This document shows positions 13,041 through 22,046 of a stretch of DNA of 64,000 nt, piece after piece. Source of the DNA: Pseudovibrio sp000156235 (lineage in GTDB: Bacteria > Pseudomonadota > Alphaproteobacteria > Rhizobiales > Stappiaceae); contig NZ_DS996806.1 of the NCBI RefSeq assembly GCF_000156235.1, positions 620,001-684,000 on the forward strand. Direction: 5' to 3'. The first letter of the stretch is position 1. Each line of letters starts with the position of its first letter. The notes below the pieces were generated by a model, which was not told where the DNA came from, made no database searches, and was given only the letters and a program-made list of their open reading frames with translations. The position numbers and the translations under genes were made by a program.

Positions 13041-14216
13041 ATGGCAAAAGAAAAATTTGAGCGTAATAAGCCGCACGTCAACATCGGCACAATTGGCCAC
13101 GTTGACCACGGCAAAACTACTCTGACCGCTGCGATCACCAAACAGTTCGGTGACTTCAAAGCATATGACGAAATCGATGGTGCTCCTGAAGAGCGCGCAC
13201 GTGGTATCACCATTTCCACAGCGCACGTTGAGTACGAAACCGACGCTCGTCACTACGCACACGTTGACTGCCCAGGCCACGCTGACTATGTGAAAAACAT
13301 GATCACCGGTGCTGCGCAGATGGACGGCGCGATCCTCGTTGTTAACGCTGCTGATGGCCCAATGCCACAGACTCGTGAGCACATCCTGCTTGCACGCCAG
13401 GTTGGCGTTCCTGCACTGGTTGTCTTCATGAACAAAGTTGACCAGGTTGACGATGAAGAGCTTCTCGAGCTCGTAGAAATGGAAGTTCGTGAACTTCTGT
13501 CTTCCTACGAATTCCCAGGCGACGATATTCCAATCATCGCTGGTTCTGCTCTTGCAGCTCTGGAAGATCGCGATGCAAACATTGGTTCCGAGAAAATCGC
13601 TGAACTGATGGCTGCAGTAGACGAGTACATCCCAACTCCAGACCGTCCACGCGATCAGGCATTCCTTATGCCAATCGAAGACGTGTTCTCCATCTCCGGT
13701 CGTGGTACCGTTGTTACCGGTCGCGTTGAGCGCGGTATCATCCACGTTGGTGATGAAGTTGAGATCGTCGGCATCAAAGAAACAGCTAAAACCACTGTTA
13801 CCGGTGTTGAAATGTTCCGCAAGCTGCTCGATCAGGGTGAAGCTGGCGACAACATTGGTGCACTGATCCGTGGTGTTGGTCGTGAAGAAGTTGAGCGTGG
13901 CCAGGTTCTGTGTAAGCCAGGTTCCGTTACTCCTCACACCAAGTTCAAAGCTGAGGCATACATCCTCACCAAAGAAGAAGGTGGTCGTCACACCCCATTC
14001 TTCACCAACTACCGTCCACAGTTCTACTTCCGTACAACTGACGTGACTGGTGTTGTTTCTCTGCCAGAAGGCACAGAAATGGTGATGCCTGGTGATAACG
14101 TTGCTGTTTCAGTTGAACTTATCGTGCCAATCGCTATGGAAGATGGTCTGCGCTTCGCTATCCGCGAAGGCGGTCGTACCGTCGGCGCTGGCGTTGTAGC
14201 TGAAATCATCGAATAA
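13041..14216 (+). CDS. tuf: Elongation factor Tu
   Basis: EF-Tu, 391 residues, delivers aminoacyl-tRNA to the ribosome. GHVDHGKTT (P-loop), RARGITI (switch I), DCPGHADY and NKVD are all present, and the beta-barrel domains II and III follow without gaps. ACGGAGAG precedes the ATG. Only this tuf copy lies in the window; many proteobacteria carry a second one elsewhere. Confidence 0.99.
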   Translation: MAKEKFERNKPHVNIGTIGHVDHGKTTLTAAITKQFGDFKAYDEIDGAPEERARGITISTAHVEYETDARHYAHVDCPGHADYVKNMITGAAQMDGAILVVNAADGPMPQTREHILLARQVGVPALVVFMNKVDQVDDEELLELVEMEVRELLSSYEFPGDDIPIIAGSALAALEDRDANIGSEKIAELMAAVDEYIPTPDRPRDQAFLMPIEDVFSISGRGTVVTGRVERGIIHVGDEVEIVGIKETAKTTVTGVEMFRKLLDQGEAGDNIGALIRGVGREEVERGQVLCKPGSVTPHTKFKAEAYILTKEEGGRHTPFFTNYRPQFYFRTTDVTGVVSLPEGTEMVMPGDNVAVSVELIVPIAMEDGLRFAIREGGRTVGAGVVAEIIE

Positions 14217-14230
14217 GAATTGAGTTTGGG

Positions 14231-14259
14231 CTGCGGTTCGACTTTATGTTGAACCGCAG
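14231..14259 (+). other. Hairpin between tuf and rpsJ
   Basis: CTGCGGTTC pairs with GAACCGCAG; counting a G.U, the pairing extends to 11 bp inward. No T-run follows. It separates the str and S10 gene groups and may be a processing or 3'-end stability element for the abundant tuf message (inference). Confidence 0.55.
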
Positions 14260-14285
14260 TCGCCTTACTCAGTTAAGGATTAGTC

Positions 14286-14594
14286 ATGAACGGTCAGAAT
14301 ATTCGGATCCGCCTGAAGGCGTTTGATCACCGTGTTCTTGACGCTTCCACTAAGGAAATCGTGAACACGGCGAAACGGACCGGCGCGCAAGTGCGTGGGC
14401 CAGTTCCGTTGCCGACGCGGATTGAGAAGTACACCGTACTTCGCGGACCGCATGTTGATAAAAAGAGCCGCGATCAGTTCGAAATGCGCACTCATAAGCG
14501 CCTTCTCGACATCGTCGATCCAACACCACAGACAGTAGATGCTTTGATGAAGCTCGACCTGGCTGCTGGCGTTGACGTCGAGATCAAGCTCTAA
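14286..14594 (+). CDS. rpsJ: 30S ribosomal protein S10
   Basis: S10, 102 residues, in the 30S head; it also doubles as NusE in antitermination complexes. It begins MNGQNIRIRLKAFDHRVLD and holds the conserved GPVPLPTRIEKYTVLRGPH loop and DIVDPTPQTVDALMKLDL. It is the first gene of the S10 group and follows tuf by 69 bases; TAAGGA provides the ribosome site. Confidence 0.99.
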   Translation: MNGQNIRIRLKAFDHRVLDASTKEIVNTAKRTGAQVRGPVPLPTRIEKYTVLRGPHVDKKSRDQFEMRTHKRLLDIVDPTPQTVDALMKLDLAAGVDVEIKL

Positions 14595-14615
14595 GTGCGG
14601 CAAGGGGACACAGTA

Positions 14616-15332
14616 ATGCGTTCTGGAGTGATCGCACAGAAGGTGGGTATGACCCGTATCTATAACGAGGCAGGTGAACACGTGCCCGTTACAGTACTGC
14701 GTCTAGACAACTGTCAGGTTGTTGCTCACCGGACGGCAGAAAAGAACGGCTACACTGCGCTTCAGTTGGGCGTAGGTGCAGCAAAAGTTAAGAACACGAA
14801 CCGCGCAATGCGTGGCCACTTTGCAGTTGCAAAGGTTGAGCCTAAGCGCAAACTCGCTGAGTTCCGTGTTTCTGAAGAAAACATGATCGAAGTTGGTGCT
14901 GAGCTTACTGCTGACCACTTCCTTAACGGTCAGTTTGTGGATGTAACCGGCACCTCTATCGGTAAGGGCTTTGCTGGTGCGATGAAGCGTCACAACTTCG
15001 GTGGTGGTCGCGCTTCTCATGGTGTGTCTATTTCACACCGTGCGCACGGTTCTACCGGTCAGTGTCAGGATCCAGGTAAGGTGTTCAAAGGCAAGAAAAT
15101 GGCCGGTCACCTTGGTGCAGAACGCGTCACCACTCAGAACCTGAAAGTTGTACGTACTGACGTAGAACGTGGTCTGATCATGGTTGAAGGTTCCGTTCCT
15201 GGTTCTAAAGGCGGTTGGATCCTGGTTCGTGATGCAATTAAGAAGTCTCTGCCAGAGAACGCTCCTGTACCAGGTGCATTCCGTCAGAACTCTGCTGTTG
15301 CAGCGGCTGAAGCTGGGAAGGAAGGTGAGTGA
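14616..15332 (+). CDS. rplC: 50S ribosomal protein L3
   Basis: L3, 238 residues, binds near the 3' end of 23S rRNA and reaches the peptidyl-transferase centre. I chose the ATG at 14616 (MRSGVIAQKVGMTRIYNEAG) behind AAGGGGAC; an upstream GTG at 14595 would add seven unconserved residues. GSTGQCQDPGKVFKGKKM includes the glutamine that PrmB methylates in E. coli. The stop overlaps the rplD start by one base (TGATG). Confidence 0.98.
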   Translation: MRSGVIAQKVGMTRIYNEAGEHVPVTVLRLDNCQVVAHRTAEKNGYTALQLGVGAAKVKNTNRAMRGHFAVAKVEPKRKLAEFRVSEENMIEVGAELTADHFLNGQFVDVTGTSIGKGFAGAMKRHNFGGGRASHGVSISHRAHGSTGQCQDPGKVFKGKKMAGHLGAERVTTQNLKVVRTDVERGLIMVEGSVPGSKGGWILVRDAIKKSLPENAPVPGAFRQNSAVAAAEAGKEGE

Positions 15333-15949
15333 TGGAACTCGAGGTTAAAACCCTCGGCGGCAAAGCTGCGGGTTCGATCACAGTGTCTGACGAGATCTTC
15401 GGTCTCGAGCCACGTATTGACCTGATCCAGCGCGTTGTTCGCTGGCAGCTTGCAAAGCGCCAGGCTGGTACTCATAAATCTCTGGGTCGCTCAGAGGTAA
15501 ACGGTACCACCAAAAAATTCGTACGCCAGAAAGGCTCTGGCGGCGCACGTCACGGTAACCGTAAAGCTCCTCAGTTCCGTGGTGGTGGTAAGGCATTTGG
15601 TCCAGTTGTGCGTGAACACGCTCACGATCTTCCTAAGAAGGTTCGTGCTCTGGGTCTGAAACATGCCCTGTCTGCAAAAGCAGCTTCCGGCAATCTCTAT
15701 ATTGTTGAAGATGCAAAAGCAGCAGAAGCCAAAACCAAGGCTCTGAAAGAACAGCTCGGTTCTCTCGGTTTGACCAGTGCGTTGTTCGTGGACGGTGCAG
15801 AAGTAGATGCAAACTTCGGTTTGGCTACTCGCAACATTCCACTCGTAGATGTACTGCCAGTTCAGGGTATCAACGTTTACGACATTCTTCGTCGTGATAC
15901 GCTTGTCCTGACCAAAGCGGCAGTTGCAGCTTTGGAGGAGCGCTTCTAA
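15332..15949 (+). CDS. rplD: 50S ribosomal protein L4
   Basis: L4, 205 residues. A globular domain and a long internal loop (KKFVRQKGSGGARHGNRK) that lines the exit tunnel are visible. The ATG at 15332 shares one base with the rplC stop, and its own stop shares one base with the rplW start, so the three genes are translationally coupled. L4 autoregulates the S10 operon in enterobacteria; whether it does so here cannot be seen. Confidence 0.98.
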   Translation: MELEVKTLGGKAAGSITVSDEIFGLEPRIDLIQRVVRWQLAKRQAGTHKSLGRSEVNGTTKKFVRQKGSGGARHGNRKAPQFRGGGKAFGPVVREHAHDLPKKVRALGLKHALSAKAASGNLYIVEDAKAAEAKTKALKEQLGSLGLTSALFVDGAEVDANFGLATRNIPLVDVLPVQGINVYDILRRDTLVLTKAAVAALEERF

Positions 15950-16242
15950 TGAGCAAGCTCGTTCACTACGACAAAATCGTATCTCCGGTGATCACTGAGA
16001 AAGCTACTTTTGCTTCTGAAGAGAACAAGGTTGTTTTCAAAGTTGCTCTCACCGCAACTAAACCGGAAATCAAAGCAGCTGTTGAGTCTCTGTTTGGCGT
16101 TAAAGTCAAAGCAGTCAACACACTGGTTCGCAAGGGTAAAACCAAGCGCTTCAAAGGTGTTGTCGGCAAGCAGAACGACTTCAAAAAAGCTGTGGTCACT
16201 CTGGAAGATGGTCAGTCCATCGACGTGACGACCGGTCTTTAA
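15949..16242 (+). CDS. rplW: 50S ribosomal protein L23
   Basis: L23, 97 residues, at the tunnel exit, where it docks trigger factor and SRP. It shows SPVITEKATFASEENKVVFKV and the extended loop VNTLVRKGKTKRFKG. GGAGG lies just upstream inside the end of rplD. Confidence 0.98.
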   Translation: MSKLVHYDKIVSPVITEKATFASEENKVVFKVALTATKPEIKAAVESLFGVKVKAVNTLVRKGKTKRFKGVVGKQNDFKKAVVTLEDGQSIDVTTGL

Positions 16243-16255
16243 GGGGTAGGACAAA

Positions 16256-17089
16256 ATGGCACTTAAGACATTTAATCCGACATCTCCTGGCCGTCGTCAG
16301 CTGGTCCAGGTAGACCGTTCTGATCTTTGGAAAGGCAAGCCAGTCAAGAAATTGACTGAAGGTCTGTCCAAGTCCGGTGGTCGTAACAACTACGGTCGTA
16401 AGACTGCAAACAACATTGGTGGTGGTCACAAGCGTACCTACCGCCTGATCGACTTCAAGCGTCGTAAATTCGACGTTGTCGGTACTGTTGAGCGTCTGGA
16501 ATACGATCCAAACCGTACCGCTTTCATCGCTCTCATCACTTATGATGATGGTGAGCAGGCATACATCCTGGCTCCACAGCGTCTTGCTGCTGGCGACAAG
16601 ATCATTGCTGGTGAAGCTGTGGACATCAAGCCGGGCAACGCTATGCCACTGGCTTCTATCCCAGTCGGTACGATCATTCACAACATCGAGATGAAGCCAG
16701 GTAAAGGCGCGCAGATCGCTCGCTCCGCTGGTGCTTACGCTCAGATCGTTGGTCGTGACGCTGGTTACACTGTAATCCGTCTTCTGTCTGGTGAGCAGCG
16801 CCGTGTACTCGGCACCTGCATGGCCACAGTTGGTGCAGTATCAAACCAGGATCACGCTAACATCAACCTGGGTAAAGCAGGTCGTTCTCGTTGGCTGGGC
16901 CGTCGCCCACACGTTCGCGGTGTTGCTATGAACCCGATCGACCACCCGCACGGTGGTGGTGAAGGTCGTACTTCCGGTGGACGTCATCCGGTTACTCCTT
17001 GGGGTAAACCGACCAAAGGTAAGCGCACACGACGTAATAAAGCTAGCGATAAGTTTATCGTACGCTCACGTCATGCGCGGAAGAAGTAA
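16256..17089 (+). CDS. rplB: 50S ribosomal protein L2
   Basis: L2, 277 residues, needed for subunit association and peptidyl-transferase assembly. The conserved MNPIDHPHGGGEGRTSGG segment, containing the histidine equivalent to E. coli His229, and the basic C-terminus are intact. AAGGGG precedes the ATG at 16256. Confidence 0.99.
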   Translation: MALKTFNPTSPGRRQLVQVDRSDLWKGKPVKKLTEGLSKSGGRNNYGRKTANNIGGGHKRTYRLIDFKRRKFDVVGTVERLEYDPNRTAFIALITYDDGEQAYILAPQRLAAGDKIIAGEAVDIKPGNAMPLASIPVGTIIHNIEMKPGKGAQIARSAGAYAQIVGRDAGYTVIRLLSGEQRRVLGTCMATVGAVSNQDHANINLGKAGRSRWLGRRPHVRGVAMNPIDHPHGGGEGRTSGGRHPVTPWGKPTKGKRTRRNKASDKFIVRSRHARKK

Positions 17090-17101
17090 GGGGAACGGAT
17101 C

Positions 17102-17380
17102 GTGGCACGTTCGATCTGGAAAGGGCCGTTCATTGACGGTTACCTCCTGAAGAAAGCGGAAAAGGTTCGCGAGTCCGGCCGTAACGAGGTCATCAAGACC
17201 TGGAGCCGCCGCTCCACCATTCTTCCGCACTTTGTGGGGTTGACTTTTGGCGTCTACAACGGTCAAAAGCACATTCCTGTTTTGATCAGCGAAGACATGG
17301 TAGGTCACAAGCTGGGCGAGTTCGCTCCAAGCCGCACCTACTACGGTCATGGCGCTGACAAAAAGGCGAAGAGGAAATAA
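17102..17380 (+). CDS. rpsS: 30S ribosomal protein S19
   Basis: S19, 92 residues, of the 30S head. It starts with GTG, read MARSIWKGPFIDGYLLKKAE, behind AAGGGGAACG. The conserved core TWSRRSTILPHFVG, GQKHIPVLI and GEFAPSRTYYGHGADKKAKR is complete. Confidence 0.98.
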   Translation: MARSIWKGPFIDGYLLKKAEKVRESGRNEVIKTWSRRSTILPHFVGLTFGVYNGQKHIPVLISEDMVGHKLGEFAPSRTYYGHGADKKAKRK

Positions 17381-17382
17381 AG

Positions 17383-17763
17383 ATGGGCAAGCAGAAGCAT
17401 GAGCGGACGCTCGCCGACAATGAGGCTAAAGCAGTAGCTCGTATGCTGCGCGTTTCTCCACAGAAACTCAATCTCGTTGCTGCATCGATCCGCGGTAAGA
17501 AGGTTGGTACTGCTCTTGCTGACCTGACCTTCTCACGCAAGCGTATCTCTGGCGATGTCAAGAAATGCCTGATGTCTGCTATTGCAAACGCTGAAAACAA
17601 CCATGATCTCGACGTCGACAACCTTGTCGTCGCCGAGGCATTCGTTGGCAAGGCGCTTGTAATGAAGCGTTTCCAGCCACGTGCCCGTGGTCGTGTAGGA
17701 CGGATTCTGAAGCCGTTCTCCAACCTGACCATCGTGGTTCGTGAAGTTGAGGAGGCAGCCTGA
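17383..17763 (+). CDS. rplV: 50S ribosomal protein L22
   Basis: L22, 126 residues, lines the exit tunnel with its hairpin (KRFQPRARGRVGRILKPFSN). LRVSPQKLNLVAASIRGKKV is typical. The N-terminus is longer than in E. coli, as is usual in this class. It lies 2 bases after rpsS and overlaps the rpsC start by one base. Confidence 0.98.
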   Translation: MGKQKHERTLADNEAKAVARMLRVSPQKLNLVAASIRGKKVGTALADLTFSRKRISGDVKKCLMSAIANAENNHDLDVDNLVVAEAFVGKALVMKRFQPRARGRVGRILKPFSNLTIVVREVEEAA

Positions 17764-18479
17764 TGGGTCAGAAGATTAATCCAATCGGCCTTCGTCTTGG
17801 CATTAACCGGACCTGGGATTCCCGCTGGTTCGCGAGCAAGAACGAATATGGCGATCTTCTTCATGAAGATTTCCGCATTCGCGAGTACCTGCTCAAAGAA
17901 CTGAAGCAGGCTGCTGTTTCTAAGGTTGTCATCGAACGTCCGCACAAAAAGTGCCGCGTAACTATCCACTCTGGTCGTCCAGGTGTTGTTATCGGTAAAA
18001 AAGGTGCAGACATCGAGCGTCTTCGTAAGAAGCTGTCCGCGATGACTAACTCCGAAGTACACCTCAACATTGTTGAAGTGCGCAAGCCGGAAACAGATGC
18101 AGCGCTTGTTGCAGCATCTATCGCTCAGCAGCTCGAGCGTCGTGTAGCATTCCGTCGTGCCATGAAGCGTGCAGTTCAGTCTGCAATGCGTCTTGGCGCT
18201 CAGGGCATCCGTATTAACTGCGGTGGTCGTCTGGGCGGAGCGGAAATCGCACGTATCGAATGGTACCGTGAAGGTCGCGTGCCACTGCACACTCTTCGTG
18301 CAGACATCGACTATGGTACCGCGACTGCACACACCGCTTACGGTGCTTGCGGCGTGAAAGTCTGGATCTTCAAGGGCGAAATCCTTGAGCATGATCCAAT
18401 GGCTTCCGAACGTCGTGCGACCGAAGGTGGTGGCAAGAGCGAACGCCAAGGTGGCGGTCGTCGTGAGCGCGCAGCATAA
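17763..18479 (+). CDS. rpsC: 30S ribosomal protein S3
   Basis: S3, 238 residues, at the mRNA entry channel. An N-terminal KH domain with the GxxG-type loop (RPGVVIGKKGADIERL) and the C-terminal domain with RINCGGRLGGAEIARIEWYR are present. The tail is a low-complexity Gly/Arg/Glu stretch, common in alphaproteobacterial S3. Confidence 0.99.
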   Translation: MGQKINPIGLRLGINRTWDSRWFASKNEYGDLLHEDFRIREYLLKELKQAAVSKVVIERPHKKCRVTIHSGRPGVVIGKKGADIERLRKKLSAMTNSEVHLNIVEVRKPETDAALVAASIAQQLERRVAFRRAMKRAVQSAMRLGAQGIRINCGGRLGGAEIARIEWYREGRVPLHTLRADIDYGTATAHTAYGACGVKVWIFKGEILEHDPMASERRATEGGGKSERQGGGRRERAA

Positions 18480-18522
18480 GCTGCGCCTCCAACGGCTAAA
18501 CTAGTTAAGCGAGAGAAAAGCT

Positions 18523-18936
18523 ATGCTGCAACCAAAGCGTACTAAGTTCCGCAAGCAGCACAAGGGCCGCATCCATGGCAACGCCAAGGGTGGTACGGAC
18601 CTCAATTTCGGCGCCTACGGCCTTAAGGCCATGGAGCCAGAGCGTATCACCGCTCGTCAGATTGAGGCTGCCCGTCGTGCAATGACCCGTTACATGAAGC
18701 GTGCGGGTCGCGTGTGGATCAGAATCTTCCCGGATGTTCCTGTATCCTCCAAGCCGGCTGAAGTCCGTATGGGTAAGGGTAAAGGTTCTCCTGAGTACTG
18801 GGCGTGCCGGGTTAAACCTGGTCGCATCATGTTCGAAATGGACGGTGTGTCTGAAGAAATTGCTCGTGAAGCAATGCGTCTGGCCGCTGCAAAACTCCCA
18901 ATTAAGTGCCGGTTCGTCCAGCGCATTGGCGAGTAA
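18523..18936 (+). CDS. rplP: 50S ribosomal protein L16
   Basis: L16, 137 residues, near the A site and central protuberance. It begins MLQPKRTKFRKQHKGRIHG and includes RMGKGKGSPEYWACRVKPG, the conserved loop containing the arginine hydroxylated in E. coli. GAGAGAAAAG precedes the ATG. Confidence 0.98.
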   Translation: MLQPKRTKFRKQHKGRIHGNAKGGTDLNFGAYGLKAMEPERITARQIEAARRAMTRYMKRAGRVWIRIFPDVPVSSKPAEVRMGKGKGSPEYWACRVKPGRIMFEMDGVSEEIAREAMRLAAAKLPIKCRFVQRIGE

Positions 18937-18959
18937 TCGGACATCGAAAGGAAAAGGCC

Positions 18960-19160
18960 ATGAAGGCTACCGATGTAAGAGCTAAGACCTCTGATGAGCT
19001 CAAGGCAAACCTGGAAGAACTGAAAAAAGAACAGTTCAACCTGCGTTTCCAGCGGGCCACCGGTCAGCTCGAAAACACCGCTCGTGTTCGTCAGGTTCGC
19101 CGGGACATCGCGCGGATCCAGACAGTACTGCGCGAGAAGCGCGTGTCTGACAACGCATAA
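18960..19160 (+). CDS. rpmC: 50S ribosomal protein L29
   Basis: L29, 66 residues, a two-helix protein at the tunnel exit. The start MKATDVRAKTSDELKANLEE at 18960 lies behind AAAGGAAAAGG; an in-frame ATG at 18906 lies inside rplP and was rejected. The second helix ENTARVRQVRRDIARIQTVL is typical. Confidence 0.97.
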   Translation: MKATDVRAKTSDELKANLEELKKEQFNLRFQRATGQLENTARVRQVRRDIARIQTVLREKRVSDNA

Positions 19161-19170
19161 GGAGCTAATG

Positions 19171-19413
19171 ATGCCAAAGCGTATTTTGCAGGGTGTCGTT
19201 GTTAGCGATGCGAACGAAAAGACAGTAACGGTTAAGGTAGAGCGTCGCTTTACCCACCCATTGCTGAAAAAAGTTGTGCGCCGTACGAAGAAGTATCGTG
19301 CACATGACGAAAATAATTCTTACAAGGTTGGCGACACAGTTCAGATTGAAGAGTGTGCTCCAATCTCTAAGAATAAGAAATGGACCGTTGTTTCTTCGGA
19401 AGCAGCGAGCTAG
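19171..19413 (+). CDS. rpsQ: 30S ribosomal protein S17
   Basis: S17, 80 residues, an OB-fold protein. Two adjacent ATGs occur at 19168 and 19171; the second gives the family start MPKRILQGVVVSD and has better spacing from GGAG at 19161. FTHPLLKKVVRRTKKYRAHD and the conserved GDTVQIEECAPISKNKKW follow. Confidence 0.97.
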   Translation: MPKRILQGVVVSDANEKTVTVKVERRFTHPLLKKVVRRTKKYRAHDENNSYKVGDTVQIEECAPISKNKKWTVVSSEAAS

Positions 19414-19471
19414 TGAACGCATCCAGCATTTCTAATTTTTAGATTGCTGAGAAAGAACAAGGCGACGAGTC

Positions 19472-19840
19472 ATGATTCAGATGCAAACAAACCTCGACGT
19501 TGCCGATAACAGCGGTGCGCGTCGTGTCATGTGCATCAAAGTGCTCGGCGGCTCCAAACGGAAGTATGCTGGCGTTGGCGACATCATTGTTGTCTCCGTC
19601 AAAGAAGCAATTCCGCGGGGTCGTGTTAAAAAGGGCGACGTGATGAAAGCGGTCGTCGTGCGCACGGCTAAAGACATCCGTCGTGCAGACGGCAGTGTGA
19701 TCCGCTTCGACCGCAACGCGGCTGTGCTGATCAACAACAACAAAGAACCGATCGGAACACGTATTTTTGGCCCAGTTCCTCGTGAACTGCGTGGCAAGAA
19801 TCACATGAAGATCATTTCGCTTGCGCCGGAGGTGCTCTGA
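19472..19840 (+). CDS. rplN: 50S ribosomal protein L14
   Basis: L14, 122 residues, at the subunit interface. It starts MIQMQTNLDVADNSGARRVM and ends RELRGKNHMKIISLAPEVL. It is the first gene of the spc group; a small hairpin (CAGC...GCTG with inner CTAA/TTAG) fills the 58-base gap after rpsQ. Its stop overlaps the rplX start by one base. Confidence 0.99.
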   Translation: MIQMQTNLDVADNSGARRVMCIKVLGGSKRKYAGVGDIIVVSVKEAIPRGRVKKGDVMKAVVVRTAKDIRRADGSVIRFDRNAAVLINNNKEPIGTRIFGPVPRELRGKNHMKIISLAPEVL

Positions 19841-20157
19841 TGCCCGCGAAGATCAAAAAGGGCGACAAGGTCGTCGTAATTGCCGGTCGTGACAAAGGAA
19901 AGACTGGGGAAGTTCTCCAGATGATCCCATCCGAAAACCGCGCTGTCGTGCGTGGCGTAAACATGGTGAAACGTCACCAGCGCCAGACCCAGCAGAGCGA
20001 GGGTGGCATCATCACAAAGGAAGCTCCAATTCAGCTTTCCAATATTGCCATTGCTGATCCTAAGGATGGCAAGCCGACCCGCGTCGGTTTCACGACTAAT
20101 GAAGCAGGCAACACTGTACGCGTTGCCAAGCGTTCAGGAGACGTGATTGATGGCTGA
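19840..20157 (+). CDS. rplX: 50S ribosomal protein L24
   Basis: L24, 105 residues, an early assembly initiator. The N-terminal KOW motif (KIKKGDKVVVIAGRDKGKTG) is complete, followed by VRGVNMVKRHQRQ. It overlaps the rplE start by 8 bases. Confidence 0.98.
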   Translation: MPAKIKKGDKVVVIAGRDKGKTGEVLQMIPSENRAVVRGVNMVKRHQRQTQQSEGGIITKEAPIQLSNIAIADPKDGKPTRVGFTTNEAGNTVRVAKRSGDVIDG

Positions 20158-20707
20158 CGCTACTTACACTCCACGGCTGAAAGCGCACTACAATGATGTA
20201 GTGCGTGGCCAGCTTCAGGAGAAGTTTAACTACACCAACCCAATGATGATCCCTTCGGTCGAAAAGATCGTTTTGAACATGGGTGTTGGTGAAGCTGTTG
20301 GTGACAGCAAGAAGGCTCGTATCGCTGCTGAAGATCTGAGCTTGATTGCTGGTCAAAAGGCGGTTATTACCCGTGCTAGAAAATCTATCGCGACCTTTAA
20401 GGTTCGTGAAGATATGCCACTGGGTACTAAAGTTACACTTCGTCGTAACCAGATGTTCGAATTCATGGATCGTTTGATCACCATCGCGCTTCCGCGCGTA
20501 CGTGACTTCCGCGGCCTGAATCCGAAGAGCTTCGACGGACGTGGCAACTACGCTATGGGCCTTAAAGAACACATTGTCTTCCCAGAGATTGACTACGATA
20601 AAGTAGATCAGATGTGGGGTATGGACATTGTTGTTTGTACCACAGCGAAAACCGATGACGAAGCGCGTGAACTGCTGCGCGCGTTCAACTTCCCGTTCCG
20701 CAAATAA
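20150..20707 (+). CDS. rplE: 50S ribosomal protein L5
   Basis: L5, 185 residues, binds 5S rRNA in the central protuberance. The ATG at 20150 (MADATYTPRLKAHY) lies behind CAGGAG inside the end of rplX; a TTG three bases earlier is less likely. IPSVEKIVLNMGVGEAV and NYAMGLKEHIVFPEIDYDK are typical. Confidence 0.98.
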   Translation: MADATYTPRLKAHYNDVVRGQLQEKFNYTNPMMIPSVEKIVLNMGVGEAVGDSKKARIAAEDLSLIAGQKAVITRARKSIATFKVREDMPLGTKVTLRRNQMFEFMDRLITIALPRVRDFRGLNPKSFDGRGNYAMGLKEHIVFPEIDYDKVDQMWGMDIVVCTTAKTDDEARELLRAFNFPFRK

Positions 20708-20740
20708 TAGCGGTATACGGGAAAGGAACGAGGACAGACG

Positions 20741-21046
20741 ATGGCGAAGAAAAGCGCGGTCGAGAAAAACAAGCGGCGCGTAGCTCTTGTTAGCAAGTTT
20801 GCTGACAAGCGTGCTGCCCTGAAGGCCATGGCCAAAGACGAGAGCTTGTCCCTTGAGGAGCGTTTCAATGCACGGCTTAAGCTTGCTAAGCTGCCGCGCA
20901 ATTCCGCGCCTACACGGGTACGCAACCGGTGTGAAGTCACAGGTCGCCCACGCGGTTACTACCGCAAGCTTAAGATGTCGCGTATTGCGCTTCGTGAGTT
21001 GGGTTCCCTGGGCAAGATCCCGGGTCTCGTGAAGTCGAGCTGGTAA
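20741..21046 (+). CDS. rpsN: 30S ribosomal protein S14
   Basis: S14, 101 residues, of the long form that lacks the zinc-binding CXXC pairs; only one cysteine (RCEVTGRPRGYYRKLK) is seen in the conserved core. GGAAAGGAACGAGG precedes the ATG. The zinc-independent form means no zinc-responsive paralogue switching is implied here. Confidence 0.98.
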   Translation: MAKKSAVEKNKRRVALVSKFADKRAALKAMAKDESLSLEERFNARLKLAKLPRNSAPTRVRNRCEVTGRPRGYYRKLKMSRIALRELGSLGKIPGLVKSSW

Positions 21047-21058
21047 GGAGTTACTGCT

Positions 21059-21457
21059 ATGTCGATTTCCGATCCAGTCGGGGATATGATCACGCGCATC
21101 CGTAATGCGCAGATGCGTCGCAAATCTAAAGTAAGCACACCTGCTTCTAAGTTGCGCGCTCGCATCCTGGACGTTCTGATTTCTGAAGGTTACATCCGCG
21201 GTTACACCGCTGTTGACTTCGGTGCAGGCAAGTCCGAACTTGAAATTGAACTGAAGTACTTTGATGGCGAACCAGTGATCCGCACCATTGAGCGCGTATC
21301 TAAGCCTGGTCGTCGCGTGTACTCTTCAGTCAAGAACATCCCACACGTTGCAAACGGCTTGGGTGTATCTATTCTGTCAACTCCTCAGGGCGTTATGGCA
21401 GACCACGATGCACGTGAGAAAAATGTGGGTGGTGAAGTACTCTGCCGCGTCTTCTGA
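21059..21457 (+). CDS. rpsH: 30S ribosomal protein S8
   Basis: S8, 132 residues, a primary 16S binder and, in E. coli, the translational repressor of the spc operon acting at the L5 start. It begins MSISDPVGDMITRIRNAQMR and ends with the conserved GGEVLCRVF. AAGGAG lies upstream. Confidence 0.98.
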   Translation: MSISDPVGDMITRIRNAQMRRKSKVSTPASKLRARILDVLISEGYIRGYTAVDFGAGKSELEIELKYFDGEPVIRTIERVSKPGRRVYSSVKNIPHVANGLGVSILSTPQGVMADHDAREKNVGGEVLCRVF

Positions 21458-21501
21458 CGCGGCATTGCACGATTTAACAAAATAACAGACAGGTTGATCT
21501 T

Positions 21502-22035
21502 ATGTCTCGAATTGGCAAGAAGCCAGTCCCTGTGCCTAGCGGGGTAACGGCAACGATCAACGGCCAGGATGTTATCGTAAAAGGCCCGAAGGGGGAACTC
21601 TCCTTCGTGGTCAACGATCTCGTTTCGGTCGAAATGACGGATGATGGTATCCGTCTTGATCCGCGCAACCAGTCCAAGACTGCGCGTTCTATGTGGGGTA
21701 TGTCCCGCACCATGGTCGCTAACCTCATCACAGGTGTGACCTCCGGCTTCGAAAAGCAGCTGGCGATTACCGGTGTTGGTTACCGTGCACAGGTTCAAGG
21801 CAAAACTCTTAATCTTGCTCTTGGTTTCTCTCACGATGTCAAGTTCGACATTCCTGAGGGTGTAGAAATCAAATGCCCGAAGCCGACAGAAATTGTCATC
21901 AACGGCATTAACAAGCAGCAGATTGGGCAGGTAGCCGCGAACATTCGTGAATATCGCCCACCTGAGCCATACAAAGGCAAGGGTATTCGTTATGCGGACG
22001 AGTTCATCGTTCGTAAAGAAGGCAAGAAGAAGTAA
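21502..22035 (+). CDS. rplF: 50S ribosomal protein L6
   Basis: L6, 177 residues, two repeated domains near the sarcin-ricin loop. It starts MSRIGKKPVPVPSGVTATI and contains the conserved C-terminal EYRPPEPYKGKGIRYADE. The preceding ribosome site is weak (ACAGACAGG). Confidence 0.98.
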   Translation: MSRIGKKPVPVPSGVTATINGQDVIVKGPKGELSFVVNDLVSVEMTDDGIRLDPRNQSKTARSMWGMSRTMVANLITGVTSGFEKQLAITGVGYRAQVQGKTLNLALGFSHDVKFDIPEGVEIKCPKPTEIVINGINKQQIGQVAANIREYRPPEPYKGKGIRYADEFIVRKEGKKK

Positions 22036-22046
22036 CGGTACGGACC